From assembly GCA_040954595.2 (NCBI GenBank), contig CM082578.2, forward strand, positions 14,880,001 through 14,944,000: a DNA stretch of 64,000 nt, written 5' to 3'. The notes beneath the pieces were generated by a model. It saw only the letters and a list, made by a program, of their open reading frames with translations. It made no database searches and was not told the DNA's origin. The position numbers and the translations under genes were made by a program. This stretch comes from Balanoglossus misakiensis. Taxonomy: Eukaryota; Hemichordata. Below, piece after piece: positions 1-14,956 of the stretch; position 1 is the stretch's first letter; the number at the start of each line of letters is the position of its first letter.

Positions 1-3000
1 GTGACCCGATAATATTGAATCAATACAGTGGTCCACAACAAGTGTTTTTGTAGAACACAAGTAAAGGACATGTAATGTAACAACTTCTTGATATTTTGCC
101 ACTGTTTGAAATCTGTCCAAATGGCGTAGCACATCGCATGCGGAGAAGGCATGCGGTCTCTTGGCTGAGCCAAATAAACCCACAGCCAAAAAGTTCGCCC
201 CTGTGACAAGTCCTGACAAATCCCTGTTGCAAACAGAACATTTGATCACATACAGTATATTTACTTAGAATGGATAATTTTGAGTGTGGACCATTTTATC
301 TGGATAAATTATTTTTTTCCAATCATATAATATAGATCGCTCATCACATTAGGATCAGATGCAAATGAAGCTGCCAAAGCTATAAAGGGCAGTATGTATT
401 ACATGTCAAAGCTCAATAATATGTACATGCAAGGTGACCTTGAATTTTTATGTTTAAATTATTATTGCATTCTAATATTAATAACCTCACCCCCACCCCA
501 TACCCCAAGTCAGATATTTAAGAAACTCATTTCCAAGTTGTATACAGAAAATCCCACTGGTGTTCAATTATCAGATTATGCTTCCTGTAAATAATCTTAT
601 CATTTGAATTCAATATTGCCTGTCATTTTTGCACTATCTATATATTGCTAATTGTGACCTACTTTCTAATGATGGATGAGTGACTCTGGAAATGGTTTCT
701 ATTGAATTTGTGTTTTCAATTTTCATAATTGCAATAAAGGCATTGTGGTCTACTGTTAGACCAAAGTACAATGTACATGTATAATGTCCCGGCAAAAAAC
801 AGTCATGAGTGTTACAGTTAGATGCTAAGATTTCAGAAATTTTCGACGAGAGCTTTCAATGCTCACAGCAAGATGATAACACAGCTTCCAGGTGTCTGTA
901 TGAGCATAATGGAGAAAAGATCATCGAGACTGAAATGCTATCCAAATTCCCCATGGAATTGAATTGTGGAGAGTAGAAAAGGCCTGCTGATAAGATCTTA
1001 CTTGTACAGATTGATAAAATGAAAAAAGTGACACATGATACAAAAACATCTCATTTGGTAGTACGCCTACAAAATTTGGGTTATATTTATAATAATTTTA
1101 AGTGTTTGATAAATTTATGAATCTTTATACATTTTGGTGCTGTGTATAAGTATTTGCTTTTTACATTAATTCTGACAGATAATTGATCTTGTTTTTCCAG
1201 ATTTCAGTTGAAACCAGGCCTTTCCATTAACCTAGGTACTCCTGAATCCTAATTTTTGCACAAGCCATATTTAGGATCCAATTTCAAGATCCAATTTCTG
1301 ATAATACTGCTAAACTTTTGATAAACTATTGATTTCAGTTTGATGTGTATGATTGAAGAGATTCCCTGAATTTTTTTGAGTCGTGCCTCATTCTTTCTTG
1401 TAAAATATGCTCCAAGAACTGTCATCGATTTTATTTCCAAGAAAATGTGTCACTGCCTGTTTGCATATCACATGCCCTTTCATATACTAATGCGAAAGCA
1501 CTGATAAGAAGAACAATAAAATCAACATTGGCAAACGGGTTGTCCAACGTTTTCTTTTAAATCAAATCATATTCAAAAACTCCGCATGTGCATCTGTTTA
1601 CGTTGTGATAACAAGCAATGGAGTTTCACTAGCACTGTTTAACCTCATTCATATTTTTCGACCAACATCCCTTATTAAACTGTTTGGAGAAAAAAAATTA
1701 TACCATTCTTTTACCCATACAACCTTTGGGCCTGTAATTTGCAAAACAGCAAAAGAATATATTCAATCAGAATTGGTTTTGCTTTGAAATGTTGAAACAC
1801 TGTAGGTGGGTCATGTAACATGTACAGGTTGTTAAGTCATGTGTTCAACTTATTGAAATTAATATCTCCAGTAAAATATATATTACTTTTCAAAGTGGGA
1901 CTTTAAAATGGTAATGTGAAACCTTGTGTCCTGTAGAGTACATTATTTAATCTAAATAAGCATTTATTACAGTTTTTAATAGGCCTGTTGAAAAATAAAT
2001 GCTGCTTTGCATGTACATTACTGTTATATTCTGTGAACTAAAATTGACGTTGGATTAGTACGATCATGTGCATGAATAAGGCTTAAGCTGAGGAATAACA
2101 ATAAAATGAAGACATGTATTAGATATTTGCCTGATCATCAGATTTCCTTTGCAATTAAAATATTTTTCCTGCAGATTTGCTGGTTTTGTACATTAGCATG
2201 ATGTACTTTGTCGATTCCGCCAGCAAAGTAGTATGTATTGTTGTGTACAGAGAGCAGCAAAGCGTAACGACAGGAGTAATTGTTGCCCAACTTGGAGCCA
2301 TTAGTAACAGCTACACATAAATGCTTTTAGCGATTTTCTCCTGGCTTTTGCAGTCATTCTGCTAGTTATTGATTAGTGTCTTACAGTCAGAAACGGCCAA
2401 TACAGCCAGCGCTTGGCTGTATCGTGCTGGAACCACGGGGGCTGCTTCCAACAGCGTGACTCTCTGCCAGAAGTGATCAAATTGCCGGTCAAAATTTGGC
2501 TGTGAGCATTCACTTTCTCACCAGGGAAATTCAATTAAATGATAGAATGCAGCCCTGATTGAAAATTAAGCATATTGTGTTAGCCACTTCTAACAGGGGG
2601 AAATGTGATTATGCTTGGCAGGGAAGATAGAAAAAGATTTGATTACATTATGAGCATTGTAGCTGTACAAACCAGTTTACTGTGTTCTGCAGAATGAACC
2701 TTTGCCACACTGCAGGTACCTTTTCTTCCCTTGTGCTACGCTATAGACATAAATCTTTTCGGCACGTGACAGCTGTGAAATCAGTGGCCAGAAAGTAAAT
2801 CTCATGAGATTATTTTTCAACAAGAATCCAAATACAAATGGTTCTACTTCAGGGTTTTAATATGCCTTGCAGTTATGTGACAAAATGGTTTTCATATTTA
2901 AATTGAAATAAAGAATCCCGGTAAATATTGACATTGACGATTTTTTTGTCTGATTGAATTGTTGATTCATTGGATAATGTTATAAGTTTTCAGTGTATAC

Positions 3001-6000
3001 AATGTACTTTCAGCTTAATCTGCCAACAGAAGAGAAAAACATGACCAGACTGAAGGGTGTATCACTATCAGCTACTGCATGAAAAACATTAAATTCATTA
3101 CAGTTACAACATTGATAATAGCTACACTATAAAGAGATTATGAATCATTCATGGATACATTTTATGATTGGCAAAATAAATGAAATGTTATGAAAGGTTA
3201 AGTAATAAACCACAGCTTGCCAGTTTCATTACTGTTCAATGTGTTGTTTTGACTTTCTCATAAAATGCCAACCAGTGTATTGTATTGTATTGTACAAGAC
3301 AGATTACTAAATATAATTTGATATTTGCATGGTACGTACGATGACACGCATTCTGTTTCTTGATTAATTATTGTGGCATTCCTTACTGAATAATTACCTT
3401 TATGCCATGCTAACAGTTTTGTGTTTACATGTCAGTTGGCATGACAACGGTAGGATAGTGGTGCAATTAAAGGAACTACATGTATGAATGCTTTAGAACT
3501 GAATAAATTTATATGGAATAGTTTGGCCTGGTTGATCAACTGATGTACAAAAAATATTTTCCAAATCTGTTGACTTACAAACATTTGCAGACTGAGATCG
3601 TTCATTCACATGTGATGTGCAGTTGTATCTTAGAATTACTCCATGATTCATATTTTGATTATTTTACCGTAATAAATAGCTCGGATGAAATATGCTCAAA
3701 TCAATAAGCCACTTAATTAATCAAGAAATCATCTAATCTGTGTGCGTATGTTAACAAATAAGCTGTCACCTAAATTTAATTTCCAGTTGATAATCCCATT
3801 CATTTTGATACCGAATCATTTCAGAAGTGACCACTTTGAAAGATTCTGACTCATTTCTTTGTAAATCTGTTATTGTCACCAGTTGTGGTTGGACCAATTA
3901 CATGTACAGCGTAGACGTTCTCCTCTTTCCCCATTCGTTGCCAAACCCATGGCTGTTAAAATATGAAACTGGACATGTAATTATGAAATCACTAACATTT
4001 ACAACCAGCATTAGACACTTTTACAAGGAAACTACTCAATATAAAAAGCTGAGCTACTTGTAATATGAATGGATGGTGTTGAATCACTTGAGTGTTGTTA
4101 CAGTTGTATTGATATGAAACTGCACTTGTGCAACATTGATCTGGTCTTTTCTGGTACAAAGCACACACATTCATATGATATACATGCAATAGTGCAATCT
4201 CTAATCTGAAGCAAGTTGCATGTATATGCGTGCTTGTTTTGTACAACTGTACAAAAAACGTCATGTATCTTTGTCCTGCTGTTTAGGCTTTTACTTTCGG
4301 GTTGGAACTATCCGTTGGCTTCCATTGCTCTATACATTTCTGTTGTACAGCTTAATCCTTTCACCCCCAGTTCCCTCTTTAGAGGTCCAACCTTACCACA
4401 GAAAACAATGGGTTTGGACCAAACCATGGTGGTGAAAGGGTTAAGTCATCCTGAGACAGGTGCATGCCGTCTCAGATCTTAGCGTCCTATCATTTTTCTT
4501 TTCAAGGATAATACCACTTGAAATCAATCCAGTTCACATCTGGCGTCCAGAATTTGCGAACTATTTTGTTCTGCCCTGTCTGTCAAGGTACATGTGTACC
4601 ATGTTCAATAAAGATTGAGTGTTCTTTTCTGATTAGCTATCTTGTCTGCATTAACAATGAGTTTGTCCATTAATTATGGACATGCAGTACATGATTTGGT
4701 GTGTTTTGAAATTTAGGAATAAAAGCATGAGAAGCACAGTTTTGAAAATGTTGGAATATCAGTGGACGAACAAGTGAGAACAGTTAGTTATCTGAAATCA
4801 AAAGTGCCGACAGTTTCTTTCCCTGGAATCTTCAATCTCTTCAACCACGAAACAAGACATGCCAGAAGTGGTGTTTGAATATTTTCCTCTCAAATTAGAA
4901 TCCTGCAATTTTTGACACTAAATGCTTTCCATGCAAACCAGTCTCATATGCATGAGAATGTACTTGAGGAAGCTTGTCAGTAAAACTTTAGATACATTTA
5001 TTTGTCTTTTACAGCAAAATGTCTAATGGCGATTTTGGACTGTAATGCTCATGTATGCCTTGCTGTTGATCAAAGATGGGGTTTTATACCCTACTTTGAT
5101 TTTAATGTTGAATTCCCAGTGTAAATTGTACATGTACAAGGTTAGATGTATTGCTAGTGGGAACCATTATATGCTTAGAAGACGGATTTGGAGGGAAATA
5201 TGAGAAAGAAAAGAGGTAGTCATCCAGAATACCAATCTTTCTTTATTGTATGTAATTAAACTTGTGACAGTTGTTTGAGTTGCTCTACAGATGCTTCTCT
5301 GGATGTTTGCCACTGAACAGAATGAAGCAATGTTATTGACCTAAACTACATGATCAAACATAAAAAATGAGTTACCGAAATTTAAATACTCCATGGGGCA
5401 AGTTAAGGTGGTTTTCCATCATCACTGCACAGATGTTGGTCTCATTATATTGCAGATCGCTAGTTGATGCTTATCAGCGTATAATGCCACTGGTTTGAGG
5501 ATAATTTGATAATTTTTTTAAAGTGATTGATTACTGCAGTCTGGTTGTCTGTTTTGAAAATCCATGTTTCTACTGTTGTTGCGGACAGAATGGAATGATA
5601 AGCTAAAATATTGATGAATCAGGTTTGAGTTTACCCTTAAAATCAAAGATGGTCTCCAAACGTGGATCTTGTGATCTGTCCACCTTATGTGCCTCCCAGG
5701 GCCCGTATCTAATTGAGTTAAAAGTCTAGAATCTAATCACTTGAAGATCTCTCTCTGCGATTATCTTCAAGGAGAAACCACTGTCATATATTGTATGGTG
5801 GCTTTTGACCTTCCCGGGTTGAAAATCCCAGGCTCAGGCAGCTGACGTAGCTTGCCGAACATGACTTCACCAGCTAGATTTTAAATTAAATTTAATAAAC
5901 CTCAGAACTTTATCAAATCATTGACGGGAGCAGAAAAATGTAACTCAAATTAATTGCAAGGCAAGGCATTTGTGACATGAAACGCAACGTCTGGGTTCAA

Positions 6001-7706
6001 TTATTTCACCAAATAAATGTACACAAATAACTCCCAGTAAATCATTTACCCCATCTCATATGGTGCGACTTTTTCTTGTTAATAATGAGGAAATTACTAC
6101 ACCAACTGTGAATGTGGAAATCATTTCTGGGTTAAATGCAACAGATTTGTGCAGCTGTTTCAACTCCATCTTAAAAATTCTTCTGCTCAAACATTCAAGC
6201 ACCTGTAGATAGTTTATTTTCATGAATATCCCTACTGTATGTGAATGATTGTCAACCAGTTTTTGTCAATAGCTGATGTCACTGAACGATGTATTTTAAC
6301 CGTAAAAATTGAAAATAAAAATAATGTTGGTATGCAAAGATATACATTGTGAGAAAAATTTTGTCCACATATGTACTTCTTATTTGTGAATTTCCTAAAG
6401 TTTGAACAGAAATTTTCTGATGAAGCCTGTAATTTATTGTGAGTTCAAATTGCTTTCTAACAAAAGGTACATTCAACTCTATTGATGGCATAATAGGAAA
6501 CTGGGAGCCTATGTCAACAGTAACAATTGTATGCGGTTTTTAATAAAAAGTCTTTCTATGCAAATCTGTACTCCCTGGGTGCTAAATTGATCAGTTTCAG
6601 TTGACAGATATCTTTCATGATGAAATTGTCAAATTTGGAGATGAATTCTGTGAAATGTGGAGGTTTTACTCATTAATTATGTTTGGCCGTTCACATCTGC
6701 AGAAATGTGCTGGTTAAAGTTTTGTGTTGAATTAAGTGCCTGGCGAAACCATGATTACAATATTATGTGACCTTTTTATGTTAATCTGCATTTTCAATAT
6801 AACCAATCGCACAGATGACCGGATTGAAGTGAAAAATCACATTTGGTGATATCACTGGTGTTTCTGTCTCTTTGAAAAATCTCAAAGCTCCTACTTTTGA
6901 AACCAACAATAATTGGTTTATTACAGCAAATGAGGTTGAAGCATGCTTGAATGCTTCACTGTATGGTCAAAACTGTGGAAAGTATTTTTGAGTACTTTTG
7001 CTGCAAGCAATCCTTAATGTCTTTGCCACTGTACAATAACTGTCGATCTGCTGGACTGATAGTCTAGCTGGCGAGCCGTGTGTTTATACATGTTATGTTT
7101 GGTTTCGCCTGGCTGAAAACAGCAATGGCTGATTATTATTTGCATTTGCCAACAATGGATAAATTGACTCCCAATCAAAATGAATAATTGTGGATATATT
7201 GACATTTTCAGCTAGATTGTGTATCTTTTAATAATACAAAGTAATATGCTGATATTTTGGATTTGGTCTCCATTTTGGTTTGCCTTAGACAACATCCTCA
7301 GCAGTATCACAAAAAAACACTTATCTAGAGACAAATAACATTTGGTAATACAAAATTTAAAAGTCTTATTTTCACTTTACTGATCCCCATTACTGTAGCT
7401 GCATCATCACATCATAGGTGAAATGCTATCATCTAGGTAATCTTATTATGAAACCACTCATACCAGTAATAAAAAATGTAATAACTCAAATTTTTATGGC
7501 ATAAAGCAAGTCCAAGGGAAAATTAAAATAGGTCACCCAGAATCAGATGAATGATATTGTTCGTTTGATTTTGAGGGATATCAAATTTATGACTCCAATT
7601 ATTGTGAAATGACTTTCAAAGCAAGGATTTGTTTCAAGTTGATATACAATCTGCTGTCACATTTCATGTCATATCATTCTTTTTTTCTCTGTCCTTTCTG
7701 TTACAG
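1..7706. other. No recognised gene; upstream of or within the first DCP1 intron
   Basis: I found no convincing coding exon here on either strand. All open frames are short (about 90 aa or less), lack family resemblance and sit in AT-rich, CpG-poor DNA. The missing 5' part of DCP1 (start codon and first EVH1 strands) should lie upstream of 7707, so some of this stretch is probably DCP1 intron. A small TTAA-flanked repeat lies at 4352-4444, and a doubtful 56-nt exon-like segment at 336-391. Confidence 0.5.
4352..4444. mobile_element. Short TTAA-flanked inverted-repeat element (MITE-like), about 93 bp
   Basis: The element starts TTAATCCTTTCACCCCCAG and ends GGTGGTGAAAGGGTTAA, so it has imperfect terminal inverted repeats of the CCCTTTCACC type with TTAA at both ends. 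TTAA target duplications and termini beginning CCYT are typical of piggyBac-superfamily elements. A diverged copy in the opposite orientation lies at about 45834-45918, which shows the unit is interspersed. It has no coding capacity. Assignment to piggyBac is inferred from the ends only. Confidence 0.55.
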
Positions 7707-10700
7707 GAGAAGACAGATGTTGAAGGGACATTGTTTGTCTATGCAAGGTGAGTGGAAGCACAAGTACAAAGATTCCATCACTTTTCTCAGAAAATGAGGA
7801 CATGTTCAATATAAGTATATGGATTACAATTGTGTGCAGGTTTTTGTTTTTTTTATCATAAATTAGTTTCTGTGTACTACATTGTGAAAAGCTCCGGTAG
7901 TAATGAATATTTCACATTTAATTTTTTTTTAATATTAGAGGAACATGAATTAAACTCATCGTCTTCCGACACATACACAATAGCTGAGTTAAGTTACATG
8001 CCAGCGCCATGCCGTTGTCAAGTATGCCTAGCATTCCAGTGACCGGTAACTTTGAATTGCGGCGATGCCAACATGGTAGAGTACAGTGGTGAATACATGA
8101 ACTCTGTGGACAGGGAACACCAAGTTGGTCGTCGGCAAGTGTGCCTTGGAACAGGTTCAGTCCCCCATCTACTGACAATGGCCTCAGCATTCAGGGTTAA
8201 TGTATGCAAACAAGCAGGGCTTCACTATTTTCCCAACCCATCCCAGCAGATGATATATATACATGTCTGCCATCTTCTCTGCTATCATATAAGATAATGC
8301 AGTCACTCTGGAAATGACAGCTAGAACACACGCAAGGGAAAAAAAATTGTTAGAAACATACCTCACACTGTCCAAAGAATAGCATGTTGGCTAGAACAGT
8401 ATTTCAAATATATCCAAGAGAAGCAAGAGCTTTAACATTGACTGGTATCCATGTTTTACTATGTGTTCTCAATTAGATACCGACACCAGATACTTTGGCC
8501 CCCCCTGGGGCTCGTTTATGCAAATTAATAAATTAGCGAGGCGCTTCCCATCACCAATCACAGCCTGCCATCCAATTGTTCTATGGCAACCAACACCAGC
8601 GCATTGTCATATTCAGGCTGATACAATTCACGGTCAGGGGCACAATGCTTCGATTGGTTAGGTGGCCCAAAGGATGATCAGACTGCCCAGAAACTTGAAT
8701 TTCTACATCGACTATCGGTTGTCAGGAAAGACAGCAGCTGCGTACATAGAGTGAGGGCCGTACTGAAAAAGCGTTAGTGGAAATTGCGCCTTTGTTCTCG
8801 GAACATTGAGACTTCGGCAGGTTGTACACAACGATGTATGCAAGATCTGCAGTTTCTACAACTGCAGGCCAGTATATTTTCTACCAGTAATATTTTCAAT
8901 TTCAATGTATTTAATTAATTGTCTGGCCCATACGTAAGATCTCTTAGTCTGTTAATATTTTTTGCACAACCACGGTAGTTTGTATTTCACCATGCACAGT
9001 CGTAACTCATATCCAGAAATGTTTAAAACTACGGCATTGTTGAAAATTCTCAAGACTGGAAGTGTATAGGTGATTAAACCCTACATTATGTTAAGTTCCC
9101 TTTTATCAGTTACACACAAGAGTAACCAAGCAACTGACGAGAATAATATTAAATAAAAGCACATGTGAAATATATTACAAGTAAGGCAATCCGATTACTA
9201 GAATGTCATGCATTTTTGCGGCGTGTGTACAAATTGATGTAATGGTGTATAGCAGTTGCGACCACATGTATGAAAATTGATTTATAATGCAAGGCCAAAG
9301 AATGACCAAATGTCAAGCCAAGAAGTCAACAGGCCATGTATGGGACCAATACATCTACAGTGCTGCAGCATACATGTACATTTTGCACAACTACACTCCA
9401 ACATAGTTTTTTGACCACAGTTCAACATTACTCATGGTGACTTGGCAATTTGTGATTCAGAAATGCCCTAGCAATCCGCCATCAACCCCTGCTGTACACA
9501 TGTACAAATGTAGCTGATAATCTACAATTCAGACGTGTCCCAGCTGCCTGTCTGTACAGTTCAGTGGGGTGATCTTACAGTTCATAGTTTATACCCCTGA
9601 CAACCCGCAGTTCAATGCTCCAACTGCCCACACTATAACAGGACTGTACTCGTGACAATCCTCTGTGTTCAGCAGGGTTCTTTGATAGTTCTCCAGTCGT
9701 ACCCTGGCCCTGATATCTGCACAGCAGTTCAATGCCCTGCTATTTGATAATTCCAATGTGTTATCAGTTTGATAGAGTTTGCAGTGACAATGCTCAATAC
9801 ATTATAAGTGAATGTGGTGATGGTGCTAATACTGAGTGCAAACCTAACAATCTTACAGGCTGCTAGTCTGGGTTCATTCTGTGGAGATGTACATGTAAGC
9901 TTAGGATGGCCAGGGCCCTGGTAGAAATTTAACCAGCTAAGCACTAAGCGACATCCCAGAATGTTTTTGTCAATCAAAATTATCATCGCAGTATACACTG
10001 AGAAACAGGGTAATTCAAAATTTGCATATATTACGATGATTTTCATAATCTCTCCCCACTGGCAATGAAATGGGACTATGTAGTATGTACATGTACATCC
10101 TGTAGCCTGCAGTTCTACTGGGAATTGTAGTCACATCCATGTTCATCTATTATTAATGGCAAAATGATTCCTACCTCCACCACAGCACTAGAAATTATCA
10201 CTAAATATTTTAATATGCCAGTGCATTATAACTTTGCTGTGCCTTGCGACAGTACAGGTTGACACTTGTCTTTTCCATTAGCCAACACAGGGCCCAGGGA
10301 TGATTCAGTTGCAATCCAAGATCTTATCTGCAATGTATGTATGGTTGTTTGCAGGTAACGTTATTTATTCAATGAATATATAAGAATTATGTCTACTCAA
10401 ACAAGTTGCTTTTTTGCCCTGTATCTCTCTCTTTTGAAATTGTTACTACATACAGGCAAAACTGATTTTCAAAATATGAGATAGAGACACCAAGTACTCT
10501 TAATAATGGCCTGGAAGAACTGATATGGATATGGTCTGAATTTTGAAGACAGGCATGTTTGCATGGCTGCAGAAAATGCCTGCTATGCCATGTATGCAAA
10601 GTATGACTGGCGTTCAGCACAGCAGCTGCAATGAAGTCTGGTTTTTATTTCCACAAATCTCATCAAACAGTCAGTGCCCTTGATCCATTCGATGCTACTG

Positions 10701-13700
10701 GGATTTACTGGGTTCTTTCCGTCCTCATTCCCAGCCAAATTATTGTCATTTTGAGACAAAATGCAAAATTACATGTATGATGTACATGTGTGGTAATTAC
10801 GATTGAAAATTAGGAAAACAAATGTTTACTTTCATGCATATGTATGAATTTCATATTTTGAACAACATGAGACATCCCCTATATAACTTAAGCTTAATTA
10901 TCTCTATGAAAAATATACAAGCAGCACCTTAATACATTTATATGTAGTTACATGTATACAATATGAGAATAATACCAATGGAACATATTGATTTCTTGGA
11001 CATTTGTTTTGTTCAATATTTTCAGAGAAATTTCAGGTGTACTGTAGTGTGTGAGTAGTTTTAATTAATAGGTTCTTAATTAGATTGTATCGATAATTTA
11101 AAAAAAAAAACGTCACGAGTCAGATGTAACCATGATCATTTGTCACTATTGTGATGAGTCACAGTTTTTCTATCTCTGTGAAGCAGATTGTTCTTTTGTT
11201 TTATTTTCTGCATTTTCACATATGATAATGATAAGTAGAGCGTTATATAGCCCAATGTCAGTCAAAATTTTAATTGTTTAAAGTTCCATCTATATTCCAG
11301 AAAAGCTAATACTATACTATGGGATATAATAACAAAAGAATTCTAATTTGCAGTGTTAGTATTTTCATTCAGTACACTACATAAGTCTCAGTGTTAATAT
11401 TTACCAGTACAGTAATGAAAGTCTGAAATAATTCAAAATGTGATGCAAATAGAAGCAAAATGAGGAAAAAGTAATGAAATATGTTGTAATATACACATGA
11501 TAGCGCTTTTCATTAAATTTTTTAAAGTACCAGTATGTGTGAAAATCAATAAGTAGTATAAAGGGGCCGGTGTGTCGTGCTGTATTGAGTTTAAAGTCTT
11601 GTATTCTAGGTGTAATTAGAGTTTACTGTTCACAATGTTAGTAAAGGTGTATTTATAGTCTACCAAGAATATACAGGTGTCAGCAAACCGTTTGTAGAAC
11701 AAAGTATATGAGTATTTCAATTGTATGAATGTAAGATATGAATGAAAACCTGATGTACAATTGTTACAAAATTATTCAAATGATTGACACACAGCCACTA
11801 TAGAACACTTCGGTCACACAGTGTACATAAGTACACTGCAGTCAATCTGTGTTAGCCATACTGAGACTTTGTAATCTCATTTTCATGTGTGTTGTCCAGC
11901 TCATATGGAAACTTATTATACAATGGTAATTGTACTTGTGTAATAATCAGAGTCATTTCCTGCTTACACATGTATTAATAGCTATTACATTACTAATGAC
12001 ATACATGTAATTTCTGGTATAAACTGCAACATAATGTGTCAATAAAAAATTTATGTTAGCTGTCTGCAAGTAGTTAGAATAGAATTAGAACAACTGATAT
12101 CCAGCATTTTAACATACCGGTAGACTGTAGAATAGAATTTCTTCTGTCTGTGGTTTTAATGCATTGTACATATGCAACTGTATGTTGCAGAACTGAAATA
12201 ACCTGTCACCTATGCCACCCCACCCCACCCCAACGTTTCAAAGATAGCAACTTTCGTCCCTTTCAATGAGATGATGCCGTATTGTCATTGTCAGACCCTG
12301 GCTATTGCTTGAGTGAATTAAACAGCTGGCACAAGCACTGAGTTTTGCTGCAGTGTGCCAAAATAACAGATGATGCGTTATTTTGGTGCAAGGTAGACCC
12401 TGGCTTTGGATTATGGAAACAACTGGTGCAGATGTGTTCTCTTGTTGATGGTAAACAGCTTGTGGCACCTTCTGTTGGCATTGATTAAATCCAGTTGTAT
12501 TGTCAATGTGAAATAAGTATAAAACTAACCAGGCATGTCAAAATTGAACTCCTGTTTCTAAAGTTATCAAAACACTGTGTTGGAGAGACTGAATATAAAC
12601 TCCATTCTTGCAGCTTTCTGTCAGACAGACACAGAAAATGTGGCAAATTTAGAACAGATATATTATAAAGGATACCTGTATGAAATCTTGTACAGCCATC
12701 AACTGGGAACAAATCTATTTCTGACAGATTTGTCAGGAAACCACTTGTCTCTGCTTGTTAAAAGGAAAATGACTTTGCTGTAACTGTATATCTTTGCATT
12801 TTATTCTCATTTTGAAATGTTGCACAGATGTCAGTTTGTGGTTTTGCGTGCAGTTTTGTGCAGGCATGAGCTTTCGTTTCAAAACTGTCAGAAATGAGAT
12901 GTTTGCTACTGCTGCTTCACAATTATTGCGTGACAATTTACATTATCAGGTATTTTGGTGGCTCAGCCGAATTACATTAAATTTGTCTCTTTGGGTCAAT
13001 CTTGACTGGCTTTACATGATACCAGGAAACACAATTCCAGACACCAGTGGTACCACCATTTTGCAGGGGTTCAAGAGGACTCTATCATCATTGTCATTTT
13101 CCTATTTGTTTCTTGGACTTGATAATTAGCCTATTATGTGATGATGTCTCTCATGCTCTTTGATCCTGGAGCATCAGAACTGAAAGACTAGTAAACAAAA
13201 GCATTTGTGTAAATGGTCGTAGGTGGTGCACACATAACTAATTGTGTTTGTCTTGATGATTGTTCTGACACCTTTGATAACATGTCGTCCACCAAATGAC
13301 ATTATCATCATCAACAATAATTTGATGTGTATGTGTTATTTACAGGTCAGCCTCACCCAGCAATGGATTTACTATAATGAACAGATTGAGCATGGAAAAC
13401 TTGACAGAACCCATCACCAAAGACTTGGAGTTCCAGGTCAATGACCCCTTCCTCTTGTACAGAAATACCAAAGGGGCAAGTAAGTGACCTTGGATTTACT
13501 TTGTCTAACTCCGTGTCTCATCTCTGTGTGTATGTGTAGCTTTTAATGCAGATGTGGATAGTAAAACCAGCTGTTGCTGTATGTAAGATGGCTGACTAGA
13601 TTATGGTTTGTCTCATTCTACAGGTATTTATGGTATTTGGTTCTATGACAAGGATGAATGTGCTAGAATTGGTGAAATCATGCATAGGTGAGTTGCATCA

Positions 13701-14904
13701 CTGTATTTAATGGTGATCTTAATTGTGTAAACTCAATGAAACTCACGATGTGCCTGTATGGAACACAAGGAACACCTTTTCATAGAAACCCCTAAATATG
13801 AAATATGCAGATTTTCAAAGTATGGATATTTCAAGATGTAATTGTTTTCTGTTTCATAGAATGACACAGATACAGGACGATGTAGAGGGCAGCACAGCTG
13901 GTGGTACAGATGCCAAGTCCACTACAAGTAGTGAACAAAGTAATCCAATTGATATCATGCAGATGCTAAGTAAAGCTCAGTCGGATTACCAGAAAGGAAG
14001 TGGTGACTCTTACAAATCCTCCTCTGACACAGGAAGTGTGTCTTCAGCTTCTCTTGGTGCTGAACAAGGAGAAGACAAGGCACAGACTGATATCATGTCT
14101 CTCTTGAGCAAAGCACAGGATGAATACACGAAGGTAAAATATTGGCAGTTGATGCTCTCTGCTGAGTTACAGCAGATATCCACATAATGTGTCTGATCAC
14201 ACAAACTAAAGCAGTCTCTTGGTTAGTTTGTGCTTGAACTAATTACGAATAAAATGCTTGTTCTGGAAATGATTGTTATAGCATGATAACTTTTGCTTTG
14301 TGAAGGCAATTTTTCATCTTCACACATAAAGTAAGTAGAATTAATTGTTCTTTTTTCCCTTATGTTTTGTCTACAACCCAGGCACAACAGACACCGAAAA
14401 AGGAGGAACCCAAGCACATGACAAAAGCACCACCAGCAAATGCTGTGGTGCCCACAAGTAACATTGTCAAACCAGTACCAGTGAAGGCAAACACCCCTTC
14501 ACCCAAGAAGAAAGAGAAACAATCTCAGGACCAACCAGCACAAAGAAAGCAAATGAAACAGAAACAACAACCAGAAGAATATCAGTTCCACTATAAGGAA
14601 CCCCAGAACCCATTGCCTCCAGCTCATGTAGAAACTGGGGCCAGAGATGATTATTCTCGCCATGTAGCAGCGGGAGGTGGACTTGAACAAAGTGGCATAC
14701 TGCTGCAGAGATTGATGGCCAATCCTGGCACAACCAGCGTTCAAAGTCTAGAACAGGGAATAATCACCGATGCACAAAAAGCATCTGCAGTCGGCCAGCC
14801 AGATGATGAGAAACTATCGCAGGCTCTACTACAGAAATTACAGGTGGTACAACAGCAAAGGGATTTGGTCTCTCAACCAGTTGCCATCCCCACATCAGCA
14901 TCTC

Positions 14905-14956
<52 letters not shown>

